This document shows, in pieces, positions 24,331 to 32,205 of a stretch of 64,000 nucleotides of DNA. The position numbers were made by a program, and so were the translations under genes. How positions within the stretch are numbered: the stretch's first letter is position 1; each line of letters begins with the position of its first letter. Under the pieces are notes generated by a model that searched no databases, was not told the DNA's origin, and saw only the letters and a list, made by a program, of their open reading frames with translations. Source of the stretch: Scleromatobacter humisilvae (GTDB lineage Bacteria; Pseudomonadota; Gammaproteobacteria; Burkholderiales; Burkholderiaceae_C); NCBI RefSeq assembly GCF_023231945.1, contig NZ_JAJLJH010000007.1, forward strand, positions 124,001-188,000. Direction: 5' to 3'.

Positions 24331-25785
24331 ATGGAACATGCGGTGGTGATCGCCGGCGCCGGTCCAACGGGACTGATGCTGGCCGGCGAGCTGGCGTTGG
24401 CGGGCGTCGACGTCGCGGTCGTCGAGCGGCGCGTCGACCAGCAACTGGCGGGCACGCGCGCCCGCGGCCTGCATGCGCGCAGCATCGAGCTGCTGGACCA
24501 GCGCGGCCTTGCCGAACGCTTCATCGCGCAGGGCCGCATGGCGCCGCGCGCGCAGTTCGGCGGCATGCCGCTGCACATCGGCGACCTGCCGACCCGCCAT
24601 GCCTGCGTGCTGGCGCTGGAGCAGCAGCACGTCGAGCGCCTCCTCGCCGACTGGATCGCCGGGCTGGGCGTGCCCGTTCTCCGCGGCCGCGAGGTGACGG
24701 GATTCGCGCAGGACGATGACGGCGTCGACATCCACCTGGCGGCAGGCGGCCCGCTGCGGGCCCGCTATCTCGTCGGCTGCGACGGCGGCCGCAGCCGGGT
24801 CCGCAAGGCCGCCGGCATCGAGTTTCCGGGATGGGACGCGACGACCAGCAGCCTGATCGCCGAAGCGGCGATGGCCGGCGAGCCGCCCTGGGGCATCCGC
24901 CGCGACGCGATCGGCCTGCACGCCATCAGCCGGATCGAGGGCAGCGGACGGGTGCAGGTCATGGTGGCCGAACAGTGCGCCGACGCCACCGGCGAGCCCA
25001 CGCTGCGCGAGCTCGCCGACGCGCTCGTGGCCGCCTACGGCACCGACTTCGGCATCCACGCGCCGTCCTCGATCTCGCGCTTCGGCGACACGACCCGTCA
25101 GGCCGCGACCTATCGCGACCGCCGCGTGCTGCTGGCCGGCGACGCCGCGCACGTGCATGCGCCCGACGGCGGCCAGGGCCTCGACCTCGGGTTGCAGGAC
25201 GCGGTCAACCTGGGCTGGAAACTGGCGCAGGTCGTCCTCGGAACATCGCCGGAAAGCCTGCTCGACACCTACCACGCCGAGCGCCATCCGGCCGGCGCGC
25301 GCATGCTGCGCAAGACGATGGCGCTGGTCGCGCTGCGCCGGCCCGACGATCGCAGCGCCGCGCTGCGCGAGGCCTTCGCCGAACTGCTGGCCAACGACGA
25401 CGCGCGCCGCGGATTCGCGGCCTCGATGTGCGGGCTCGACATCCGCCACGACCTCGGCGACGGCCATCCGCTGCTCGGCCGCCGCATGCCGGATCGCGAC
25501 CTCGTCACGGCCGACGGCCCCACCCGCGTGTTCCAGCTGCTGCACGCCGCTCGCCCCGTGTTGCTGAACTTCGGGCCACCCGGCAGCCTGCCCATCGCCG
25601 GCCAGAGCGACCGCGTGCGTCGTGTCGACGCGACTTCGGCAGGCCCCTGGGAACTGCCGTCGATCGGAACGGTGGACGCGCCCGGCGGGGTGCTGATCCG
25701 GCCCGACGGCCACGCGGCCTGGGTCGGCGGCGCGGATCTTCGCGGACTCGACGACGCGCTGGCGACGTGGTGCGGCGCGCGCTAG
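24331..25785 (+). CDS. FAD-dependent aromatic-hydroxylase-type monooxygenase
   Basis: A 484-residue class A flavoprotein monooxygenase. The FAD motif is VVIAGAGPTGLMLAGEL, the second motif is LVGCDGGRSRVRKAAGIEF, and the third is RVLLAGDAAHVHAPDGGQGL. These three define the PHBH-like group, which uses NAD(P)H and O2 to hydroxylate phenols, polyketides or antibiotics such as rifampicin. The usual GQGMN-type continuation reads GQGLDLGLQDAVNLGWKL. A C-terminal thioredoxin-like extension (from about 400) carries GVLIRPDGHAAWVG, typical of the polyketide and rifampicin hydroxylase branch. The substrate is unknown. The last four bases overlap the convergent cyclo-ligase gene. Confidence 0.87.
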   Translation: MEHAVVIAGAGPTGLMLAGELALAGVDVAVVERRVDQQLAGTRARGLHARSIELLDQRGLAERFIAQGRMAPRAQFGGMPLHIGDLPTRHACVLALEQQHVERLLADWIAGLGVPVLRGREVTGFAQDDDGVDIHLAAGGPLRARYLVGCDGGRSRVRKAAGIEFPGWDATTSSLIAEAAMAGEPPWGIRRDAIGLHAISRIEGSGRVQVMVAEQCADATGEPTLRELADALVAAYGTDFGIHAPSSISRFGDTTRQAATYRDRRVLLAGDAAHVHAPDGGQGLDLGLQDAVNLGWKLAQVVLGTSPESLLDTYHAERHPAGARMLRKTMALVALRRPDDRSAALREAFAELLANDDARRGFAASMCGLDIRHDLGDGHPLLGRRMPDRDLVTADGPTRVFQLLHAARPVLLNFGPPGSLPIAGQSDRVRRVDATSAGPWELPSIGTVDAPGGVLIRPDGHAAWVGGADLRGLDDALATWCGAR

Positions 25786-26384
25786 TCGCGCTCGCGTTCC
25801 CAGAACACGCCGTCCTCGGTGATCATCGCGTCCAGCGGCATGTCGTGCGGCTCGGCCTCCAGCCACGGCACATACCCGTGGCTGTATCCGATGCCCACCG
25901 TGTACGGACGCGGCGTCAGCGCCGCCAGCGTGCGGTCGTAGAAGCCGCCGCCGTAGCCCAGACGCACGCCGTCGTCGCCGAAGCCCACGCAGGGCACCAA
26001 CAGCAGCTCGGGCTCGAACTTGTCGGTGCCCTTGGGCTTGGGGATGCCGTAGGCGTCGTCCTCCATCGGGCAGCCGGGGTACCAGACGTGGAAGTCGAGC
26101 TGCTTGGTGTCGCGGTCGATCACGGGCAGGCCGATCAGCCGATAGGGCTCGCCCTCGGTCCAGCGGAACAGCGCGGGCATGGCGTCGAACTCGCCCTTGA
26201 TCGGCCAGTACGCGCCGATGGACGTCTCCGGCCGCGTGACCAGCCACACGCGCAGCACCTCCTGCATGTGCACCGAGCGCTGGTGGCGGTCGGTCATCGC
26301 GAGCCGCTCGGCCTTCAACTGGCGGCGCAGCGTGGGCTTGTCGCGGGCGGGCTCGAGCGAGAACTTCCAGGGCGGCGTTGTCAT
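25782..26384 (-). CDS. 5-formyltetrahydrofolate cyclo-ligase
   Basis: A 200-residue cyclo-ligase that converts 5-formyl-THF to 5,10-methenyl-THF with ATP, salvaging folate. Family features: LRRQLKAERLAM near the start, GAYWPIKGEFD, PELLLVPCVGFGDDGVRLGYGGGFYDRTL with the ATP-binding Gly-rich loop, and YTVGIGYSHGY. The start at MTTPPWKFSL is chosen because the upstream in-frame extension is not family-like. Its end overlaps the end of the FAD monooxygenase gene by four bases; its promoter should lie in the short divergent spacer with the TfoX-domain gene. Confidence 0.9.
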   Translation of the reverse strand: MTTPPWKFSLEPARDKPTLRRQLKAERLAMTDRHQRSVHMQEVLRVWLVTRPETSIGAYWPIKGEFDAMPALFRWTEGEPYRLIGLPVIDRDTKQLDFHVWYPGCPMEDDAYGIPKPKGTDKFEPELLLVPCVGFGDDGVRLGYGGGFYDRTLAALTPRPYTVGIGYSHGYVPWLEAEPHDMPLDAMITEDGVFWERERD

Positions 26385-26442
26385 GGGTCGATTGTGGAGG
26401 CCGGCGTGGCATCGTGCAAATCCGCCCCTTAAACTGCGGCCC

Positions 26443-26910
26443 ATGAACGATTCGGGATTCGTCAGCCACTGCCTGGAGCTGCTGTCGCCGCTGGGGCGCA
26501 CGTCGTCGCGCCGCATGTTCGGCGGCCATGCGCTCTACATCGACGACCTGTGCATGGCGTTGATCATCCAGGACACGCTCTACCTGAAGACGGACGACGC
26601 GAGCCGCCCGCTGTTCGAGCGCGCCGGCTGCCGGCCGTTCACCTACGCGGGCAAGCGCGACGAGGTGCACGTGATGAGCTACTACACGGCGCCGGAGGAG
26701 GCGATGGAGTCGCCGGCCGAGATGACGCCGTGGGCGCGCCGCGCGCTGGGCGCCGCGGTGGCGGCGCGCGCGAAGGCGCCGAAGAAGAAGGCCGCGGCCG
26801 CGAAGGCGCCCGCCAGCAAGGTCGCGGCGAAGAAGGTCGTCGCCAGGAAGGCGCCGGCCAGGAAGGCCGTGGCCAGCAAGCCGGCGGCGAAGAAGACTGC
26901 CAAGCCATGA
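26443..26910 (+). CDS. TfoX N-terminal domain protein with histone-H1-like Lys/Ala tail
   Basis: A 155-residue protein. Residues 1-105 match the TfoX/Sxy N-terminal domain: LLSPLGRTSSRRMFGGHALYIDD, MALIIQDTLYLKTDD, and FTYAGKRDEVHVMSYY. Residues about 108-155 are almost only Lys, Ala, Pro, Val and Arg with repeated AAKK and ARKA units, like the tails of histone H1, AlgP or PhaF. In Haemophilus and E. coli, TfoX/Sxy promotes competence gene expression; single N-domain proteins in other bacteria are uncharacterised. The tail suggests non-specific DNA binding. The stop codon overlaps the start of the LysR gene (ATGA). Confidence 0.85.
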   Translation: MNDSGFVSHCLELLSPLGRTSSRRMFGGHALYIDDLCMALIIQDTLYLKTDDASRPLFERAGCRPFTYAGKRDEVHVMSYYTAPEEAMESPAEMTPWARRALGAAVAARAKAPKKKAAAAKAPASKVAAKKVVARKAPARKAVASKPAAKKTAKP

Positions 26911-27866
26911 ACCTCGGCCGCCAGCGCCCGCTGGTCCTCGACCACCTGCGCAGCTTCGAGGCGGTGGCGCGGCGCGCCGGCTTCGGCGCCGCGGCCGAGG
27001 AGCTGCACGTCACGCAGTCGGCCGTCAGCCGCCAGATCAAGAGCCTGGAGGACGAGCTCGGCGCGCCGCTGTTCACGCGCGGCACGCGCCGCGTCGAGCT
27101 GACGCAGGCCGGCCAGCTGCTGCTGCGCGCGATCACGCCCGCGCTCGGCCGCATCGACAGCGCCGTGCGCCAGATCCGCCAGCTGCGCGGCCGCGCGCAG
27201 GTGAGCCTGTCGACGTTCCCGTCGTTCGCGTCGCTGTGGCTGCTGCCGCGCCTGCCCACCTTCGAGAAGGGCCAGCCCGCCATCGACATCCGCATCTCCG
27301 CCACCGACCGCCTGCTCGAGCTGGACGACCCCGACCACGACCTGGTGCTGCGCCAGATCCGCCCCGAGGACGCCCCGCCCGGCGCGATCCGCCTGTTCGG
27401 GGAAGTCTGCACGCCGGTGATCGGCGCCAGCCTGGCCGACGCGATCGCGCGCGGGGCCGCGCCCCCGCTGAAGTCGCCGAAGGATCTCGTCGACTGCACG
27501 CTGATCGAGATGGACGACGACCGCGCCAGCTCGGACGTGCTGGGCTGGCCGTTCTGGCTGCAGCAGCGCGGCCTGTCGCAGCTGGAACCGCGGCGCTGGA
27601 TCAGCGTCAACTTCACGCACCAGCAGGTGCAGACGGCCCTCGCCGGCCAGGGCGTCGCCCTCGCCCGCCTGCCCCTGATCCACGAGGCGCTCGAACGCGG
27701 CGACCTGATCGAGCCCTTCGGCCGCGAGGGCCGCATGACCTCGCCATGGGCCTACTGGCAGATCAGCCTCAACAGCGCGCGGCCGCGGCCGGAGCTCGAG
27801 AGCTTCGTCGCGTGGCTGCACGAGGCGGCGCATGAGACGCGGGTGGCGATCGGGGAAGAAGGCTGA
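26907..27866 (+). CDS. LysR-family transcriptional regulator
   Basis: A 319-residue LysR regulator of the GcvA-like type. The winged helix-turn-helix is clear in residues ~10-70: LRSFEAVARRAGFGAAAEELHVTQSAV then SRQIKSLEDELGAPLFTR. The C-terminal substrate-binding domain contains VSLSTFPSFASLWLLPRLPTF and the late ISVNFTHQQVQTALAGQGVALARLPL. Start and stop of the TfoX-domain gene overlap by four bases, so the two proteins are translationally coupled. That is unusual for a LysR gene, which is more often divergent from its target. The effector and targets are unknown. Confidence 0.88.
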   Translation: MNLGRQRPLVLDHLRSFEAVARRAGFGAAAEELHVTQSAVSRQIKSLEDELGAPLFTRGTRRVELTQAGQLLLRAITPALGRIDSAVRQIRQLRGRAQVSLSTFPSFASLWLLPRLPTFEKGQPAIDIRISATDRLLELDDPDHDLVLRQIRPEDAPPGAIRLFGEVCTPVIGASLADAIARGAAPPLKSPKDLVDCTLIEMDDDRASSDVLGWPFWLQQRGLSQLEPRRWISVNFTHQQVQTALAGQGVALARLPLIHEALERGDLIEPFGREGRMTSPWAYWQISLNSARPRPELESFVAWLHEAAHETRVAIGEEG

Positions 27867-28332
27867 GCCTTTCGGGTGCGCGCTGCGCGCTTGCCCGTTC
27901 GCGATCCGTCGAAGCCTTCGAGATCGTCGGCCGAGGCCTTCGAAGCACGCCAATTGCGCGGCGAACCGGCGACAACGGGTCGCCGAAAGGGCAATTCCCC
28001 GATCGTCCAGGCGACGCCGAGTCGCCAAGAGGCTTCGATGCCTCGCGAACAGGCAATCTTCCCGTCCGGACACGGAATTTTCTCCCTCGCCGCAGCAATG
28101 GGGTCTGCGAGTGCGGGATCGATGCCGCTTCGGGCGGCAACTTGCCTGCTCCGGGGAGGAATTGGGCGTCCCGCAGTGTCAACTTCGGGGCGCAGGACGG
28201 CGCGCGGGAGCGCCAGCCAGGCAACACCGCGTCACGACCGCGCATCCCGTCGCATCGGCGAGGGGCTGATGGGCGGATGTCGACCCATCTGTGACATTCG
28301 AAGTGCGAATCTCGACGCCCGAAGGCGGTCGC
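27867..28332. other. 466-base non-coding spacer rich in imperfect inverted repeats
   Basis: I find no gene here on either strand. The spacer has a 28-base imperfect inverted repeat (27891-27918 and 28029-28056; 23 of 28 positions match), internal near-palindromes such as GAGGCTTCGATGCCTC and repeated CTTCGA and GGCAA words. Another run (28090-28190) contains CTGCGAGTGCGGGATC and GCGTCCCGCAGTGTCAAC, which look like degenerate inverse copies. The arrangement resembles a dispersed extragenic repeat or a decayed element. It separates ordinary core-like genes from a lower-GC orphan gene. Confidence 0.5.
27891..28056. repeat. Imperfect 28-bp inverted repeat spanning 166 bases
   Basis: The left arm begins TTGCCCGTTCGCGATCC; the inverse of the right arm begins TTGCCTGTTCGCGAGGC. 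Over 28 positions, five differ. The arms enclose about 110 bases of repeat-rich non-coding DNA. Confidence 0.6.
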
Positions 28333-28689
28333 TCAACCGCCGCTGAACCGCTTCTCGTACGCAGCGAGGTGCGCCGGAAATAGTTCGCTGTACACCAGGT
28401 AGGGTATGCCCAGTACCGTTGCCTCGACGTAGGGCTCATCACCCGGGTCTGCGTGATCTGAGTCGTCCAAGACACCGACCCCGGCGCAAGGTATCCACTC
28501 GCCGGCCGGAGTCTTCACCTTCAAAGCGAGCGCCGACTGGTCCGCGTGATTCGTCCGACACTCATGCCGGATCAGTTGATAGCCTTCGGTCGGGATGAAC
28601 TTGCCAAACGCGACGCCCATGGGTGGATCGCCGAGTTCTAGTTCGGAATGCCCGACAAGGGTGTCGCCTGCGAAAACCGCAAAACTCAT
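28333..28689 (-). CDS. Hypothetical protein, lower-GC orphan gene
   Basis: A 118-residue protein beginning MSFAVFAGDTLVGHSELE, then GDPPMGVAFGKFIPTEGYQLI, a charged middle, and YVEATVLGIPYLVYSELFPAHLAAYEKRF. No signal peptide or membrane helix. The regular pattern of short strands and helices looks like a small cytoplasmic protein, possibly of the immunity-protein kind, but I cannot name a family. An upstream ATG at 28713 would add eight residues. GC content is below its surroundings (34/60 in 28381-28440 and 39/60 in 28501-28560), and it follows the repeat-rich spacer, so it may be acquired DNA. Confidence 0.6.
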   Translation of the reverse strand: MSFAVFAGDTLVGHSELELGDPPMGVAFGKFIPTEGYQLIRHECRTNHADQSALALKVKTPAGEWIPCAGVGVLDDSDHADPGDEPYVEATVLGIPYLVYSELFPAHLAAYEKRFSGG

Positions 28690-28806
28690 AACCACCTCGA
28701 ACATGGGAAGCATTCAGCTAGGTATCCCGTCCGGCTGGAAGCTGTCGTTCCCCAAGGCCCGCTCATGGCCGATCTCGGTCCATCACGACGCCGCGCGCGA
28801 GTCGCT

Positions 28807-29448
28807 CTATTTCGACAAGACGACGTGCATCGCCCGCGCCGACGCGACATGCTCCGTGCACTTGAAGCCCAGCGCCGTCAGGTCGATGCCCGCCAGCAAG
28901 GCCTCGCCCTGTCCGAGCAGCGTGGGCGACAGCGCGAGGTGCAGTTCGTCGACCAGCCCGGCCTGCAGGTATTGACGCACGGTCTGCACGCCGCCGCCGA
29001 TGCGGACGTCGCGGTCGCCGGCAGCCTTCTTCGCGGCGTCCAGCGCGGCATGGATGCCCTCGGTGACGAAGTGGAAGGTCGTGCCGCCCTGCATCTCGAT
29101 GGGGCCACGCGCGTGGTGCGTCAGCACGAAGGTTGGCACGCGGTACGGCGGCTCGTCGCCCCACCAGCCCTTCCACGAGTCGTCGGGCCAGGGGCCGCGG
29201 ACGGGGCCGAACATGTTGCGTCCGAGGATCCACGCGCCGACGTTGGCGAAGCTCCGCACCGCGAAGTCGTCGTCGATGCCGGTCTCCCCGTCGCCGCCGC
29301 CGTGCATCTGCTGGAAGGTGCGCGTCGGGAAGAACCAGTTCATCAGCGACGGGCCGCCGACGCCCAGCGGGTCGTCGATGCTTTGCCGCGGGCCGGCGCT
29401 GAAGCCGTCGATGGACAGGCCCAGGCAGGCCACCTTGACTTTGGACAT
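28807..29448 (-). CDS. RibD C-terminal/dihydrofolate reductase family protein
   Basis: A 213-residue protein of the RibD_C/DHFR-like reductase family: VKVACLGLSIDGFSAGP at the start, GAWILGRNMFGPVRGPW in the middle, PTFVLTHHAR, then DVRIGGGVQTVRQYLQAGLVDELHLALSPTLLGQG, the family-typical Gly-rich NADPH-binding loop and end strands. These stand-alone domains are probable NAD(P)H-dependent reductases whose substrates are mostly unknown. The start at MSKVKVACLG is chosen; a longer in-frame extension is Arg-rich. It ends about 117 bases upstream of the start of the lower-GC orphan gene. Confidence 0.85.
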   Translation of the reverse strand: MSKVKVACLGLSIDGFSAGPRQSIDDPLGVGGPSLMNWFFPTRTFQQMHGGGDGETGIDDDFAVRSFANVGAWILGRNMFGPVRGPWPDDSWKGWWGDEPPYRVPTFVLTHHARGPIEMQGGTTFHFVTEGIHAALDAAKKAAGDRDVRIGGGVQTVRQYLQAGLVDELHLALSPTLLGQGEALLAGIDLTALGFKCTEHVASARAMHVVLSK

Positions 29449-29535
29449 GAGGCGTCTCCGTTCAGGTCGAGTCGGGATGATGCCTCGTGATGCGGCATCC
29501 CGCATCGGAACCGTCACCGACGGTTCGCGCCGAGC

Positions 29536-30291
29536 TCAGGTGAGCAGGCCCAACGCCATCTCGATCTGCTCGGTCGGGCTGCGCTTGAAGCCCGAGCGCG
29601 TGAAGCGCTGCAGGCGGCCGACGGCCAGCGCGGTCAGCGCGGAGGCGCGGCCGTTGGCGTCGACGGTGGGCGTCTGCGAGCCCGCGTGCTCGGCGGCGGC
29701 GCGCAGGCACTGGCGCAGCTGCGACTCGATCTTGTCGAAGAACTGGTTCATGCGCGCGGACAGGCGCTCGTTCTCGAACACCAGCGCGTCGCCGACCATC
29801 ACGCGCGCCATGCCGGGGTTCTTCTCGCCGAACTGCAGCAGCATGAAGACGATGCGGCGGGCCTGCAGCGCCGGATCGGCGTCGCGTTCGGTGATCTGGT
29901 TGATCAGCGTGAAGATGCTCTGCTCGATGAACTCGATGAGCCCCTCGAACATCTGCGCCTTGCTGGCGAAATGGCGGTACAGCGCGGCCTCGCTGACCGA
30001 CAGCTTGGCGGCCAGCGCGGCGGTGGTGATGCGGTCGGCGCCCGGCTCTTCGAGCATGGCGGCCAGCGTCTGCAGGATCTGCACGCGGCGTTCGCCGGGC
30101 TTCGGGCGCTTGCGCGCGGGCGCGGCGCCGTCAGGGGCGTTGGCGGATTCGGAGGCCGCGTCGGCACGGGCCTCGGGGGCCTCGTCCTCGTCGTTGACGT
30201 CCCGACCTGCTTGCGGTGATTGCATCGTGATCTCGGGCGCCGAGGCGCCGGAACCGGCAACGGCAGAAAAGGCGGTGGGAAGGTCTGGCAT
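29536..30291 (-). CDS. slmA: SlmA-like nucleoid occlusion factor (TetR family)
   Basis: A 251-residue TetR-family protein closely resembling SlmA, which binds chromosomal SBS sites and blocks FtsZ assembly over the nucleoid. The DNA-binding domain reads RRVQILQTLAAMLE then ITTAALAAKLSVSEAALYRHF, followed by ASKAQMFEGLIEFIEQSIF, and the C-terminal domain has FGEKNPGMARVMVGDALVFE, the SlmA core. The first ~65 residues are an Ala/Glu/Pro-rich extension not found in E. coli SlmA; an alternative start at 30225 (MQSPQAGRD) would shorten it. It stands with a pyrimidine nucleotidase and argB, the usual betaproteobacterial neighbourhood. Confidence 0.85.
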   Translation of the reverse strand: MPDLPTAFSAVAGSGASAPEITMQSPQAGRDVNDEDEAPEARADAASESANAPDGAAPARKRPKPGERRVQILQTLAAMLEEPGADRITTAALAAKLSVSEAALYRHFASKAQMFEGLIEFIEQSIFTLINQITERDADPALQARRIVFMLLQFGEKNPGMARVMVGDALVFENERLSARMNQFFDKIESQLRQCLRAAAEHAGSQTPTVDANGRASALTALAVGRLQRFTRSGFKRSPTEQIEMALGLLT

Positions 30292-30449
30292 TGCTGTCAG
30301 CTGCCGAAGTGAGCAGGTCTGAACCTATTTTTGCACAGCACTGCCGCGCTGCCGCGTGCAGGTAAACACCAAGCAAAGTTTCCGTGAAGACCGCACACGG
30401 CGACGCCCGGATCGCCCGTGACAGGCGTGTGTCATTCGGGTTTGCACCA

Positions 30450-30466
30450 AGCCCGGCGGCCGGGCT
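30450..30466. repeat. Near-palindromic hairpin between nucleotidase and slmA
   Basis: AGCCCGGC-G-GCCGGGCT, a perfect inverted repeat 11 bases beyond the stop of the nucleotidase gene. On the minus strand it follows that gene; without a T-run it is a candidate weak terminator. Confidence 0.4.
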
Positions 30467-30477
30467 CCCGGTGCGGC

Positions 30478-31149
30478 TCAGCCCAGGCTGCGCAAGGACT
30501 GGACGATGCGCACGCCGCTCGGATGCACGCTCCAGCGCCGCACCCGCGGACCGGCGTGCGCGCCGCGGCGGGCGAAGCGCTGCATCCACACCGGCTGCAT
30601 GCCGACGCGGCGGGCGGCCAGCACGTTGTCCAGCGAGTCCTCCACCAGCACGCAGCGCGACGGATGCACGCCCAGACGCGCGGCGACCTGGCGCAGCATG
30701 CGGCGGTCGGGCTTGGGGCGCCAGTGGCCGAACATGCGCATGTCCTCGATGGACAGCACCTCGTCGAACAGCTGCACGATGCCGAGTGCACCCAGCACGC
30801 GCATCGCGTAGGCGCGCGGGGCGTTGGTGAGCACGATGCGGCGCCCGCGCAGGCGCGCGATCGCGGCCAGGTCGTGGCGGTGGCCGGTCACGCGCTGCTC
30901 CAGGCCGGGGAAGCGGTGCGTCTCGTGCAGGAAGTGCGCGGGGCTGACGTCGTGGTGGCGCACCAGGCCCAGCATCGTCGAGCCGTAGCGGCGCCAGTAG
31001 CGGTCCCGCAGCAGGTCGGCCTCGGCGGGCGTGACGCCCAGCGTGTCGACGACGTAGCTGCGCATCGTGTCGTTCATCTGCGCGAAGACCCAGGCGCCGG
31101 CGTCGTGCAGCGTGTTGTCGAGGTCGAACAGCCAGACGCGTCGAGTCAC
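30478..31149 (-). CDS. Pyrimidine 5'-nucleotidase (HAD superfamily)
   Basis: A 223-residue HAD hydrolase of the SDT1/PHM8-like branch annotated as pyrimidine 5'-nucleotidase. Motif I is WLFDLDNTLHDA with the nucleophile and acid-base Asp pair, motif II is IVLTNAP, motif III Lys lies in HWRPKPDRRML, and motif IV is CVLVEDSLDN. It dephosphorylates UMP/CMP-type nucleotides in the cytoplasm. The family places it between argB and slmA in many Burkholderiales; here an EamA transporter gene sits between it and argB. The C-terminal ~30 residues are basic and not part of the fold. Confidence 0.88.
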   Translation of the reverse strand: MTRRVWLFDLDNTLHDAGAWVFAQMNDTMRSYVVDTLGVTPAEADLLRDRYWRRYGSTMLGLVRHHDVSPAHFLHETHRFPGLEQRVTGHRHDLAAIARLRGRRIVLTNAPRAYAMRVLGALGIVQLFDEVLSIEDMRMFGHWRPKPDRRMLRQVAARLGVHPSRCVLVEDSLDNVLAARRVGMQPVWMQRFARRGAHAGPRVRRWSVHPSGVRIVQSLRSLG

Positions 31150-31210
31150 GAGGCTGCCCTCCGCCGGACGGCGGCGGTCCGGGCTGCCTTCGGAGCGGCC
31201 GGGCGTCCGC

Positions 31211-32122
31211 TCACGACGCCTCCCCTTTCGACAGGCCCCAGATGCCGCCCATCAACAGCAGCGCGCCCAGCCATTGCGCGGCGTGCAGGTGCTCGCCGAG
31301 GAAGGCCGCGGCGAGCAGCACCGCCGTCAACGGCTCGACCAGCGTGGCCACCGTCAGCGCCGTCGGGCTCAGCCGCGCGGCGCCCCAGCTGAAGGCGAGC
31401 AAGGCCAGCGCCGCGGTCACCATGCCGAGATACAGCAGCCAGGCCTCGGGCGTGGCCTCGTGCGGCAGCTGCAGCGGCCAGACCAGTCCGGACAGGCCCA
31501 TCACCGCGGTGGCCGCGAGCGTCAGTGCGGTCGTCGCGGTGCCCGCGCCCCACTTCCGCGAGATCGCGGGACTCACCAGCGTGAAGCCCGCATACAGCAG
31601 CGCCGATCCGACCGACGCCGCGACGCCCCAGACCCAGTCGTCGACCGTCGCCCCCGGCCGCGCGCCGCCTTCCGCGCCGCCCCCGACGATCAGCAGCACC
31701 GTGCCCGCCAACGAGGCCGCGAGGATCGCCAGCAACGCGAGGCTCGCGCGCTGGCGCCCGCGCGCGAGCGCCCAGGCCGTCACGAACACCGGCGGCAGGC
31801 ACAGCGCGATCAGCGTCGGGATGGCCGCGCCGATGTGGGCGATGCCGATGAACCACAGCAGCACGTATGACGCCATCACCGCGCCGGCGCCCAGCAGCGG
31901 CGCGCCCTCGCGCGCCAGCCGGCGCCACGGCATCGAACGACCGAACACGAGCAGCAGCGAGGCCGCGCCCAGCACGAAGCGCCAGAACGAGATGCTTTGC
32001 GGGTGGTAGCCGTGGCGCGCGACGAGCAGGTTCACGACCAGCGAGCCGGTGCCCCACAGGAACGCCGCGCCGCAAGCGGCGCCGAGACGCGCCCTTGTTG
32101 CTGTGTTGATCGAAGTGACCAC
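31211..32122 (-). CDS. EamA-family (DMT superfamily) transporter
   Basis: A 303-residue membrane protein with about ten hydrophobic helices in two EamA repeats. The first repeat starts LGAACGAAFLWGTGSLVVNLLV and includes SISFWRFVLGAASLLLVF; the second starts about residue 160 (WGVAASVGSALLYAGFTLV) and ends with LSPTALTVATLVEPLTAVLLAAAFLGEHL, the family's conserved Pro-Glu motif. Members export amino acids or other small metabolites; the substrate is not predictable. It lies between argB and the nucleotidase, all on the minus strand, with GC-rich hairpin-bearing spacers on both sides. Confidence 0.88.
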   Translation of the reverse strand: MVTSINTATRARLGAACGAAFLWGTGSLVVNLLVARHGYHPQSISFWRFVLGAASLLLVFGRSMPWRRLAREGAPLLGAGAVMASYVLLWFIGIAHIGAAIPTLIALCLPPVFVTAWALARGRQRASLALLAILAASLAGTVLLIVGGGAEGGARPGATVDDWVWGVAASVGSALLYAGFTLVSPAISRKWGAGTATTALTLAATAVMGLSGLVWPLQLPHEATPEAWLLYLGMVTAALALLAFSWGAARLSPTALTVATLVEPLTAVLLAAAFLGEHLHAAQWLGALLLMGGIWGLSKGEAS

Positions 32123-32160
32123 GCGGGCCGTGCGACGGGCCGCTCCCTAGGAGGCCCGCG

Positions 32161-32175
32161 CTCCCCTCGGGGGAG
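32161..32175. repeat. Extragenic palindrome downstream of argB
   Basis: CTCCCC-TCG-GGGGAG is a perfect stem in the argB/EamA spacer. Similar GC-rich material with CGCTCCCT and CCCCGAGGGG words lies after the CusF-like gene (33577-33640), suggesting a dispersed extragenic repeat family of the type common in Burkholderiales. Confidence 0.5.
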
Positions 32176-32205
32176 TGGACGGCGTAGCCGCCGGACGAGG
32201 GGCCG

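Noticed and set aside
28180-28346. Possible integron attC site or CRISPR in the repeat-rich spacer
   Set aside because: No regularly spaced identical repeats, no core GTTRRRY/RYYYAAC sites and no integrase or cas genes nearby.
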